Positions 1 to 5,518 of a stretch of 7,106 bases of DNA are shown here, piece by piece. The position numbers were made by a program, and so were the translations under genes. The notes below the pieces were generated by a model that ran no database searches, was not told where the DNA came from, and saw only the letters and a program-made list of their open reading frames with translations. Origin of the DNA: Pirellulaceae bacterium. GTDB lineage: Bacteria; Planctomycetota; Planctomycetia; Pirellulales; Pirellulaceae. The stretch lies in contig JADLDX010000803.1 in assembly GCA_020846515.1 (NCBI GenBank), positions 1-7,106 of the forward strand. The letters run 5' to 3'. The first letter of the stretch is position 1. Every line of letters starts with the position of its first letter.

Positions 1-153
1 AACGAGAATCAAGCCGCGTCATTATCCGCACGTGCCGAGTTAAGTGGCCCGTGGCCCGCGTATAGCTTTTGTCCATCGTTGACTGAACAGGGCGATCGCC
101 AAGCGTCAGCGCATCCCGATGGGCGCTGCAGTGCTAAAGCCCAATCAGCATAA
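1..153 (+). CDS. GvpL/GvpF-family gas vesicle protein, C-terminal end (5' cut by window)
   Basis: Frame 1 is open from the first base to TAA at 151-153 and gives the last 50 residues of a protein that starts outside the window. It carries LSGPWPAYSF at residues 15-24, which is the hallmark C-terminal motif of the GvpL/GvpF family (SGPWPPYSFV in the gvpF of this same window). After the motif there is a polar tail of about 26 residues that the other two family members here match only in part or lack. GvpF/L proteins are cytoplasmic assembly factors that bind GvpA and are minor components of the vesicle. The next gene, of the same family, starts 30 bp downstream, so the two are probably cotranscribed. 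Which paralogue this is cannot be told from the fragment. The family call is firm because the motif is distinctive and in frame. Confidence 0.88.
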   Translation, partial: NENQAASLSARAELSGPWPAYSFCPSLTEQGDRQASAHPDGRCSAKAQSA

Positions 154-183
154 AAGCTCAAACAGCATGAAAGCCAGAGCAAC

Positions 184-1050
184 ATGATGGGCATGAGTGA
201 TCAGGCCGGGGCTGACGTCGATCGCAGTTATCTCCTCCATGCTGTCTTGCAAACGCGCGAAGCGGCAGCTCTGCCAGCGATTGAGAGTCCGCATACAGGT
301 TCCATCGAATATGTGAATCTTTCAAAACTAGTTGATACATCAAGTATTGAAGCGCCGGTATGGGCAGCGGTCAGCCGTGCGGGGCAGGAGTATATTGCAC
401 TGCCATTGCACCAACGCTTGAGCGGGTACAGTGAGGCGCTCAGTCGCTTGCATGCGGTCGTAGATATACTGCCCATCCAATATTCATCGCTCGTGTCTGA
501 GCGGCAGATTGAAAACTGGTGGTTGGGGCAGCAGTGCGCGCTGCGGGCCAGCGTCGTTCGTTTGCGCGGGACGACGCAAGTCGAAGCGCGTTGGTTGGTG
601 AATCTGCCTGAAGTGCCTCCAGAGGCCACTGGAGGCTCAGGGAAACGCTTTGTGGCTGGCGGCGACTATCTGCGGGCACGCCGCGAAACGCTGCACCGGC
701 AACAGGCTAACGAAGTGCAGTGGGAGCGATTGGCAACCGATCTTTGCCGGCCATTGCCGGGCTTTCGTGGTGAACATCGCTGCTCCATTCGTCCATGGCC
801 AAACGGCAACTCGCATGCTTCGTCGGTTCACGGAAACGCTTTGTTTCTCGCTGGAGTGGATTGCTTGATCGATCGCCAACAAGTGCATGCAGCCCAAGAA
901 TTTCTACGATGCCTGCGCGTGTGGGGCGAGCTACCGACGGTGGTTTCTGGTCCTTGGCCACCTTTTTCGTTTGTGGTAGCGGAAATGGCATCGTCCGGTG
1001 CGCTAAGCGAGATAAAAACGCAAGTGCAAAGAGGTGCAAAAGCCGGCTGA
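184..1050 (+). CDS. Divergent GvpL/GvpF-family gas vesicle protein
   Basis: This 288-residue protein ends in SGPWPPFSFV (residues 255-264), the signature of the GvpL/GvpF family. A degenerate family core is also visible: ILPIQY at 95-100 stands where GvpF has LPVSFG, and GGDYLRARRE at 159-168 resembles the GxxYLxxRR segment common in GvpL. The N-terminal half is otherwise poorly conserved, and family members are usually about 230-290 residues long. The role inferred from the family is chaperoning or nucleating GvpA during vesicle assembly in the cytoplasm. The start is uncertain: Met codons at 184, 187 and 193 all lack a good ribosome binding site, and 184 is taken as the longest. The gene lies 30 bp after another family member and 102 bp before gvpA. 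A strongly divergent member directly upstream of gvpA may have a specialised role, but this is inference. Confidence 0.88.
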   Translation: MMGMSDQAGADVDRSYLLHAVLQTREAAALPAIESPHTGSIEYVNLSKLVDTSSIEAPVWAAVSRAGQEYIALPLHQRLSGYSEALSRLHAVVDILPIQYSSLVSERQIENWWLGQQCALRASVVRLRGTTQVEARWLVNLPEVPPEATGGSGKRFVAGGDYLRARRETLHRQQANEVQWERLATDLCRPLPGFRGEHRCSIRPWPNGNSHASSVHGNALFLAGVDCLIDRQQVHAAQEFLRCLRVWGELPTVVSGPWPPFSFVVAEMASSGALSEIKTQVQRGAKAG

Positions 1051-1093
1051 ACTCCCGCATGCTTCCAAACGCGGAGGCAGACTAGCGTGTCGA

Positions 1094-1114
1094 ACGAATG
1101 CGTCCAGTATTCGT
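1094..1114. promoter_or_regulatory. Inverted repeat in gvpA leader, possible operator or 5' UTR hairpin
   Basis: In the 102-bp gap before gvpA, ACGAAT (1094-1099) and ATTCGT (1109-1114) form a perfect 6-bp inverted repeat with a 9-base spacer. It is nested inside a second inverted repeat, GACTAG (1080-1085) and CTAGTC (1133-1138). The gap should hold a promoter or leader for the strongly expressed gvpA. I see no convincing -35/-10 pair and no sigma-54 type GG/GC box. The arms are short, so this is only a candidate regulator site or leader structure. Confidence 0.25.
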
Positions 1115-1138
1115 CTGTCCAACGTTTTCAATCTAGTC

Positions 1139-1144
1139 GAGGAG
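1139..1144 (+). promoter_or_regulatory. Strong ribosome binding site of gvpA
   Basis: GAGGAG ends 8 bases before the gvpA ATG. It is the best Shine-Dalgarno match in the window, as expected for the most abundant protein of the vesicle, and it fixes the gvpA start. Confidence 0.75.
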
Positions 1145-1152
1145 TTTAGCAC

Positions 1153-1371
1153 ATGGCATCCGTACAAAAGACAACCGATTCATCCAGCCTGGCCGAAGTG
1201 GTTGACCGCATCCTGGATAAGGGTGTGGTTATTGACGTTTGGGCCAAGGTATCTTTGGTTGGTATCGAACTGTTGTCGATTGAAGCCCGCGTGGTTATCG
1301 CGTCGGTTGAAACCTACCTGAAGTACGCTGAAGCTATCGGTCTGACCGCCACCGCTGCGGCCCCTGCTTAG
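1153..1371 (+). CDS. gvpA: GvpA, major gas vesicle shell protein
   Basis: The 72-residue product matches the near-invariant GvpA sequence along its whole length: [19 protein letters not shown] (12-30), then [20 protein letters not shown] (33-52), then [13 protein letters not shown]. These are the helix-strand-turn-strand-helix elements of the shell monomer. The two beta strands form the hydrophobic inner gas face, and the ribs assemble into a lipid-free cylinder with conical caps. Length is typical (about 70-75 residues). The start is supported by GAGGAG 8 bases upstream and by the family N terminus. The tail ATAAAPA is ordinary for GvpA. Two strong hairpins follow the stop codon. This is the only gene here that looks like the main shell protein; gvpS and gvpJ are minor relatives. 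Identification is essentially certain. Confidence 0.98.
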   Translation: MASVQKTTDSSSLAEVVDRILDKGVVIDVWAKVSLVGIELLSIEARVVIASVETYLKYAEAIGLTATAAAPA

Positions 1372-1395
1372 TTCCGGCAGCCTGATCGACCAGAT

Positions 1396-1422
1396 GGTCT
1401 CACCTCGTGACTGGGTGAGACC
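1396..1422 (+). terminator. Hairpin 1 after gvpA (attenuator or RNA-stabilising stem)
   Basis: GGTCTCACC (1396-1404) pairs perfectly with GGTGAGACC (1414-1422) around a 9-base loop, 24 bases after the gvpA stop. The stem is GC-rich, but the next bases (TTCGTCGTG) are not a T-run, so it is not a classic intrinsic terminator. It could be a partial terminator, an RNase processing site or a 3' stabiliser of a gvpA-only message. Confidence 0.6.
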
Positions 1423-1443
1423 TTCGTCGTGAACCTGGCTCAA

Positions 1444-1467
1444 TCCCTGCGGATCCGTTCGCAGGGA
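1444..1467 (+). terminator. Hairpin 2 after gvpA
   Basis: TCCCTGCG (1444-1451) and CGCAGGGA (1460-1467) form a perfect 8-bp stem with an 8-base loop, 21 bases after hairpin 1. No T-run follows (AACCGGG), so again it is not a textbook terminator. Together with hairpin 1 it suits differential expression of gvpA over the genes that follow. Confidence 0.55.
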
Positions 1468-1536
1468 ACCGGGCCACCCAGTTGACAGCGCTGCCCACGC
1501 AACGCTGCCTGTTCTTACAGCGATGATTCTTTTCCA

Positions 1537-1551
1537 GCCATTGATAATGGC
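1537..1551 (+). other. Small hairpin upstream of the gvpC ribosome binding site
   Basis: GCCATT (1537-1542) and AATGGC (1546-1551) form a 6-bp stem with a 3-base loop (GAT), 14 bases before the GGGAG of gvpC. It may shape access to the gvpC start or mark a processed 5' end. It could also be chance, because it is short. Confidence 0.3.
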
Positions 1552-1574
1552 AACGGAACTGCACCGGGAGACCA

Positions 1575-2402
1575 ATGGCCATGACCAGTTTTCGCCAACA
1601 AATGCTGGAACTCGTTGAAGAAATCGCTCGTAGTCGACAAGAACGCAAGCATACGCTCGCCCAAATACCAAAGCAGCGTGAACAGCTGCGCCGCGAAGTC
1701 ATCCACCTTCGCCAAGAAACCAAACGCCAGCTCGAGCGACAATCCAAGTCGCAAGCTCGCGAGCTCGATTCGTTTCACCGTCAAAATCAAAAAGCCGTTT
1801 CGCGATTGCAGCGCGATAGTCGTTCGCGTCGTTTAAGCCAAGCCAAGGCCTTGCACTCGTCGCTCCAACGCGAGGTCACAGGTAACAAACAAGCTATCGC
1901 CCGGATGCTCCGCCAGAACAACCAAGCGCGGCGACAAACCCAGCGCGTTCAAAAACGAGTCTGTCAGCAGACGCTACGCACCATCTCGACTCGCGTGCAG
2001 ACTTTGCGAGCCTCTACGCAACGCATGACCCGGAACCTGGCCGTCGATCGAGCCGAAGCGCGGGCGATCTGGACCAACGTTCGCGCCAGCCGGCGCTCCA
2101 ATCGCGCTCCAGTAGATGCCTGGACGTCAAACCTCACACCCAGCGTAGCAGCCAACGTAACTGCCAATGTCGCGTCTGACCTCGTGCCAAAACTGTCATC
2201 GGACACAGTAACCAACACAGTAACCAACACAGTGATCAACACAGTAACCAAACCTGAATCCGCCACAGCCGGACTCGGTAAAGTTGCGGTAGTCAGTGCC
2301 GCGGCGGAAAACGCAGCGGTGACAGGCGCAGTGTTACCAAGCGCAGGCGTCAGTGAACTGGGCGTGTTATCCGGTTTGGCGTTGCCACCGACTCAGGCTT
2401 GA
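1575..2402 (+). CDS. gvpC: GvpC-like gas vesicle protein, Arg-rich, with low-complexity tail
   Basis: GvpC binds the outer face of the GvpA shell and raises its collapse pressure. The identity rests on position (between gvpA and gvpN) and on a helical, Gln/Arg-rich N-terminal region (about 1-178) with degenerate repeats: SQARELDSFHRQ at 59 and SQAKALHSSLQR at 88, resembling the A-[EK]-x-QAxELxxFH pattern of cyanobacterial 33-residue repeats. The spacing is 29 then roughly 33 residues. By eye this region has about 35 Arg and 8 Lys against 14 acidic residues, far more basic than expected. Residues 179-275 are a Thr/Val/Ala-rich tail with a fourfold NTVT-type repeat (210-225), unlike classical GvpC. 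GGGAG at 1566-1570 is 4 bases before the ATG at 1575 and 10 before one at 1581, so either start is possible. The long gap after gvpA suggests separate expression control. Confidence 0.72.
   Translation: MAMTSFRQQMLELVEEIARSRQERKHTLAQIPKQREQLRREVIHLRQETKRQLERQSKSQARELDSFHRQNQKAVSRLQRDSRSRRLSQAKALHSSLQREVTGNKQAIARMLRQNNQARRQTQRVQKRVCQQTLRTISTRVQTLRASTQRMTRNLAVDRAEARAIWTNVRASRRSNRAPVDAWTSNLTPSVAANVTANVASDLVPKLSSDTVTNTVTNTVINTVTKPESATAGLGKVAVVSAAAENAAVTGAVLPSAGVSELGVLSGLALPPTQA
2202..2249 (+). repeat. 12-bp tandem repeat in gvpC, four copies
   Basis: Four contiguous 12-bp units close to AACACAGTAACC lie at 2202, 2214, 2226 and 2238. The first differs in its first base (GAC) and the third reads GTGATC at its end. 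The repeat is in frame and encodes DTVT-NTVT-NTVI-NTVT. Near-identity at the DNA level points to recent expansion by slippage, and unit number may vary between strains. Confidence 0.9.
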
Positions 2403-2444
2403 TCAAAGCGACTCTGCCAGGTTCGCCGAGCAGTGATCAATCCA

Positions 2445-2541
2445 AAATGCCAGTGAACTATATGACCAGCGAACTATATGACCAGCGAACTAAGTGACCA
2501 GCGAACTAAGTGACCAGTGAACTAAACAAACTAGTGAACTA
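2445..2541 (+). repeat. 16-bp tandem repeat array between gvpC and gvpN, about six units
   Basis: Units end in GAACTA at 2460, 2476, 2492, 2508, 2524 and 2541. The consensus is TATGACCAGCGAACTA. Units 2 and 3 (2461-2476, 2477-2492) are identical, units 4 and 5 begin AGTG instead of TATG, and the outer units are more diverged (unit 6 is 17 bases, AACAAACTAGTGAACTA). The period is not a multiple of three and no reading frame uses it, so it is non-coding. It lies in the 182-bp gap and ends 43 bases before the gvpN ATG. It could be a multi-site operator, a spacer in the message or neutral slippage product. Confidence 0.92.
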
Positions 2542-2584
2542 AACATCTAGCGATCCCTATACTCAGTAAAGAATACGCAAGAAA

Positions 2585-3955
2585 ATGCAAGACGCATCCA
2601 ACCATCGAAGCACGGCTGCATCGCGGGCTGCCAGTAGTTTGTCACCTCAAACCAACCTCGCCGATTTCATTCCCCAAGCTGGCGTCGACTTTGTGGCCAC
2701 GCCTGCCATCCAGGAATTGACCGACCGCGCGTTGGCTTACATCGCTATCGGCTACGCCGTCCATTTATCCGGACCGGCTGGTACCGGCAAAACTACCTTG
2801 GCCCTGCATATCGCTTCTAAGATTGGTCGACGTTGCACACTCTTGCATGGTGATGACGAACTCCGCGGGTCCGACTTGTTAGGCAAAGATTCGGGTTACC
2901 GACGCCAGTCCATTCGCGACAACTATGTCAGCTCCATACTCAAAACCGAAGAAACGGTTTCGCTGATGTGGAGCAGCAATCGACTGACGACTGCGTGCGA
3001 GCAAGGGCACACGGTCATCTATGACGAATTCACACGCTCGCCTGCTGCGGCGAATAACGCATTCTTGAGCATCCTAGAGGAGGGCATCTTGACGATCCCC
3101 TCGTCGGGACAAGAAAAGAACTACGTGCATGTTCATCCCGATTTTCGGGCTATCTTTACTTCGAACCCCGAGGAATATGTCGGGGTCCATAAATCACAAG
3201 ATGCTCTGATCGATCGGATGATTACGCTTGAGGTCAGCCACCAGGATCGGGAAACCGAGCTGGCCATTGTCCAGGCCAAGAGTCATCGCTCACCCGAAGA
3301 CGCAGCCAAAATCGTGGATGTGATTCGCGCTATGCGCGACAAGTTGGGCAGTAAGAATGGACCAACCATTCGAGCCGCTTTGGCCATTGCCAAGATTCTC
3401 GATCACCGGGGAGCCACCGTTACTTGCCAGGATCCAGTGTTCATGACCACTTGCCAAGACGTGCTGTACTACAACGCGGCGCGGCAAGCAGGCAAGTCTT
3501 TCTCGCGTTCGGATCTGGAAAGCCTCTTGCGAACGGTCGTTAAGACCTCGGTCGCGTCCCTAACAGGTAGTGCAAAAGGCGATGCTTTGAAGGTGCCAGC
3601 CACGGCACCGGTGACCGAGCGCGCCGAAGGCCCGCGCCCTATACCTACAAGCACATCCACTAGCACACCAAGCACTGCACCAAGCTGTGCACCAACCAGT
3701 GCGACTACCAACACACCAACCAGTGTTTCTACGCCTCTAGTTGCCAGTGTTCCCGTAGCACCAGCTGCCAGTGCAGAGATTGCACGCGCAGCTAAAGATG
3801 CTGTAGTCCGCCCAGTTCAGGAAAAGCCGATTGACTTGGTGAAAGCTACCGATGAACTGAGTGGTGGAGACGGACAGAAAGAACAAACGGGCCGTCGGCT
3901 GATGAGACCTCCCACTTTCGAAGTATCCACTCTTCCACAAGGTGCTACGGTCTAG
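2585..3955 (+). CDS. gvpN: GvpN, MoxR/CbbQ-type AAA+ ATPase of gas vesicle assembly
   Basis: GvpN is the AAA+ ATPase needed for vesicles to grow to full width. The 456-residue product has Walker A GPAGTGKTT (63-71), Walker B TVIYDEF (143-149, with D147 and E148), a sensor-1 Asn in FTSNPEEY (N194) and a candidate Arg finger in DALIDRM (R211). These fit the GvpN/CbbQ/NorQ branch, and the catalytic set looks complete. The conserved domain ends near residue 325. About 130 further residues follow, with a Thr/Ser/Pro/Ala-rich segment at about 350-400 and a charged end, making the protein longer than typical GvpN (roughly 300-390). The ATG at 2585 has only a weak AAGA ribosome site. The gene is preceded by the 16-bp repeat array and followed 47 bp later by gvpV. 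Placement after gvpC is the common arrangement. Confidence 0.96.
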   Translation: MQDASNHRSTAASRAASSLSPQTNLADFIPQAGVDFVATPAIQELTDRALAYIAIGYAVHLSGPAGTGKTTLALHIASKIGRRCTLLHGDDELRGSDLLGKDSGYRRQSIRDNYVSSILKTEETVSLMWSSNRLTTACEQGHTVIYDEFTRSPAAANNAFLSILEEGILTIPSSGQEKNYVHVHPDFRAIFTSNPEEYVGVHKSQDALIDRMITLEVSHQDRETELAIVQAKSHRSPEDAAKIVDVIRAMRDKLGSKNGPTIRAALAIAKILDHRGATVTCQDPVFMTTCQDVLYYNAARQAGKSFSRSDLESLLRTVVKTSVASLTGSAKGDALKVPATAPVTERAEGPRPIPTSTSTSTPSTAPSCAPTSATTNTPTSVSTPLVASVPVAPAASAEIARAAKDAVVRPVQEKPIDLVKATDELSGGDGQKEQTGRRLMRPPTFEVSTLPQGATV

Positions 3956-4002
3956 AGCAGCCAGCCTGGTATCGATCGTGCTCTCGTTAATGGAATGACA
4001 AC

Positions 4003-4314
4003 ATGGTCAGATCATCGCCACGGCGCGGACTGCAGATAATGCGCACGCAGTCCACTCGTAAGGCCGTTGGGTCGCTCAACAGTCCCGAGATGTACATTCG
4101 CCTAACCTCGCTGGAGATGGAACGATCGCGGCGCGAGATGGAGCGAAATCGATTGCTCGATCGCGTACGTATCCTTGATGAACGTATCACCAAGATCGTC
4201 GAGGAGCAAAGCGAGATGCGCCAACGCATTGAAGTGCTCTCTGGCAATCGACCGGTCGACGCGCCAGTGCTGCCTAAAGATGGATCCAATGGTGGCTTCG
4301 GTTTCACATACTGA
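4003..4314 (+). CDS. gvpV: GvpV-like gas vesicle accessory protein
   Basis: This small protein of 103 residues has a basic N terminus (SPRRGLQIMRTQSTRK), then a charged heptad-like helix from about residue 30 to 80. The segment YIRLTSLEMERSRREMERNR (31-50) recalls the YRLTxEKxRLExE pattern of cyanobacterial and proteobacterial GvpV, remembered rather than aligned. The tail is short and Gly/Pro-rich. The exact function of GvpV is not established; it is counted among accessory or assembly proteins. GGAA at 3992-3995 is 7 bases before the ATG; an internal Met at 4039 is an alternative start. Position between gvpN and gvpF matches the A-C-N-V-F order recalled for Serratia sp. ATCC 39006, which raises confidence. 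A generic coiled-coil protein of the cluster is the alternative. Confidence 0.75.
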   Translation: MVRSSPRRGLQIMRTQSTRKAVGSLNSPEMYIRLTSLEMERSRREMERNRLLDRVRILDERITKIVEEQSEMRQRIEVLSGNRPVDAPVLPKDGSNGGFGFTY

Positions 4315-4351
4315 ATAACTTGCAAATCACGTTTTCATTTCAGAGGATGCC

Positions 4352-5116
4352 ATGAATCCAAGCGTTGATGGGGCAGCTGGCTTTTATGTTTATTCATTTC
4401 TGCGCAATCGAGACAGCGGGGCTGTCCAACAAGCGCAGTTGACTGGTATCGACGATGCATCCGTGACGGTTATTTCGCACAACGAGTTGGCCGCCGCGGT
4501 CTCGCCAATTCAGGTCAAGAAGATCCGACCACAGCGTAAAAATCTGGCCGCCCATCAAGAGATAGTCACGACGCTGGCCAAGAAATGGAGCATGCTGCCG
4601 GTTTCATTTGGTTTGATCGCCGACGATGGCCAGCAGATCACGCGTATTCTTGGTAGCAACCACGACATATTGTGTGAGCAGCTAGATCGCGTGGCGGACC
4701 ATGTCGAGATGGCTGTGACCTTACGCTGGACCGTGCCCGGCGTGATTCCCTACTTTGTGTCGCGCTATCCTGAACTATCCGCGGCTCGGGATCTCATCGC
4801 TGCCGGCCAGGCGTCGCGCGAAGATCAAATCGAGATGGGGCGGCAACTGGATCAACGCTTGACCGGCGAACGTGAAAAATACACGCAACAGTTTGTCGAC
4901 GCGTTATCCGCGGTGTGCAAAGAGATCGACGTCCAGGCCGTGCGCGAAGAGGCCGAAGTGATGCGGTTGGCATGCTTGATTCGACGCGAAGACGAAGCTC
5001 AGTTCAATCAAGCCGTGCATCGAGCCGCCGAATTGTTTAGCGATGACTTCGCTATCAACTTTAGCGGTCCATGGCCACCCTATAGCTTCGTCAAGATGAC
5101 TCTGACAATGGATTAG
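4352..5116 (+). CDS. gvpF: GvpF, GvpL/GvpF-family gas vesicle assembly protein
   Basis: The 254-residue product is a clear GvpF. It has an N-terminal FYVYSF strand (11-16), the middle motif NLAAHQEIVTTLAKKWSMLP (64-83) followed by VSFG (84-87), a long charged helical region (about 155-230), and the C-terminal SGPWPPYSFV (238-247). Length is typical. GvpF is a cytoplasmic, GvpA-binding minor vesicle protein that is thought to help begin shell assembly. AGAGGA at 4342-4347 lies 4 bases before the ATG. The gene follows gvpV by 37 bp and precedes gvpG. It is the most canonical of three family members in the window; the two upstream of gvpA are more divergent or incomplete. GvpF versus GvpL naming is a matter of convention, here taken from the neighbour gvpG. 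Confidence 0.95.
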   Translation: MNPSVDGAAGFYVYSFLRNRDSGAVQQAQLTGIDDASVTVISHNELAAAVSPIQVKKIRPQRKNLAAHQEIVTTLAKKWSMLPVSFGLIADDGQQITRILGSNHDILCEQLDRVADHVEMAVTLRWTVPGVIPYFVSRYPELSAARDLIAAGQASREDQIEMGRQLDQRLTGEREKYTQQFVDALSAVCKEIDVQAVREEAEVMRLACLIRREDEAQFNQAVHRAAELFSDDFAINFSGPWPPYSFVKMTLTMD

Positions 5117-5263
5117 GTGGCTCTAGACGATGTGGCGGGAGTGTCCGGAAAAACTGGGTACTTTACGTCGCAGAAGGATAAAGAGCTGCGCAAGGTTAAA
5201 AGTGGATTAGCGTACCAGCATGTTCTGGTTTGTTTCACAGATACTCTGAATGGTGACTTGAAA

Positions 5264-5485
5264 ATGTTCTTCTTCGACGACGTGGTGATGTCTCCATTCA
5301 AAGGTTTCTTGTTCATTGCCAAAGAGGTAGCCAAAGCCGTCGATCAAGCCAAAGAAGCGGAACGTGCATCGGCGATGACCGAACTATCACAGTTGCATTT
5401 GCGTTTAGAACAAGGCGAGATATCGGAAGAGGAATTTGACCAGCGCGAGACGGAGTTGCTGGATTTGTTGGAATCGGAAGAGTAG
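5264..5485 (+). CDS. gvpG: GvpG, gas vesicle assembly protein
   Basis: The 73-residue product from ATG 5264 aligns with the whole GvpG family: MFFFDDVVMSPFKGFLFIAK (1-20) corresponds to the usual start L-D-x-x-L-x-P-x-K-G, and LRLEQGEISEEEFDQRETEL (47-66) is the typical C-terminal helix pattern. GvpG is a small, mostly helical accessory protein that works with GvpF/L and GvpA in early assembly. GGTGA at 5252-5256 lies 7 bases before this ATG and supports the choice. The frame is open further upstream to a GTG at 5117, directly after the gvpF stop, which would add 49 residues (total 122) without resemblance to GvpG that I can see; that start lacks a ribosome site. gvpS follows after 33 bp. Identity is firm, the start moderately so. 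Confidence 0.9.
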   Translation: MFFFDDVVMSPFKGFLFIAKEVAKAVDQAKEAERASAMTELSQLHLRLEQGEISEEEFDQRETELLDLLESEE

Positions 5486-5505
5486 ATAGCTCTCACTCAA
5501 TCCAG

Positions 5506-5510
5506 AAGGA
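5506..5510 (+). promoter_or_regulatory. Ribosome binding site of gvpS
   Basis: AAGGA lies 8 bases before the ATG at 5519 and fixes the start of gvpS. Confidence 0.6.
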
Positions 5511-5518
5511 TTTGGATT

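Noticed and set aside
1034..1321. Forward open frame of 95 codons overlapping the gvpA region in another frame
   Set aside because: It overlaps gvpA out of frame and its product has no recognisable features, whereas gvpA is near-invariant with a strong ribosome site.
1482..1510. TTGACA at 1482-1487 as the -35 box of a separate gvpC promoter
   Set aside because: No acceptable -10 hexamer lies 16-18 bases downstream (the bases there read near CTGCCT), so it is not called as a promoter.
1964..2266. Reverse-strand open frame of 100 codons opposite gvpC
   Set aside because: It is the antisense shadow of the gvpC repeat (VTVLVTVLVTV mirrors the DNA repeat); no ribosome site and no recognisable protein.
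2399..2440. TTGATCA and TGATCAA arms after the gvpC stop as a terminator
   Set aside because: The 28-base loop is long, the stem AT-rich and there is no T-run.
2445..2541. The 16-bp repeats as a CRISPR array
   Set aside because: Units are head-to-tail without unique spacers, too short for CRISPR repeats, and no cas gene is present.
3469..3714. Reverse-strand open frame of 81 codons within gvpN, Val/Leu-rich and membrane-like
   Set aside because: The hydrophobicity is produced by reading the Thr/Ser/Pro-coding low-complexity tract of gvpN backwards; gvpN itself is a firm gene.
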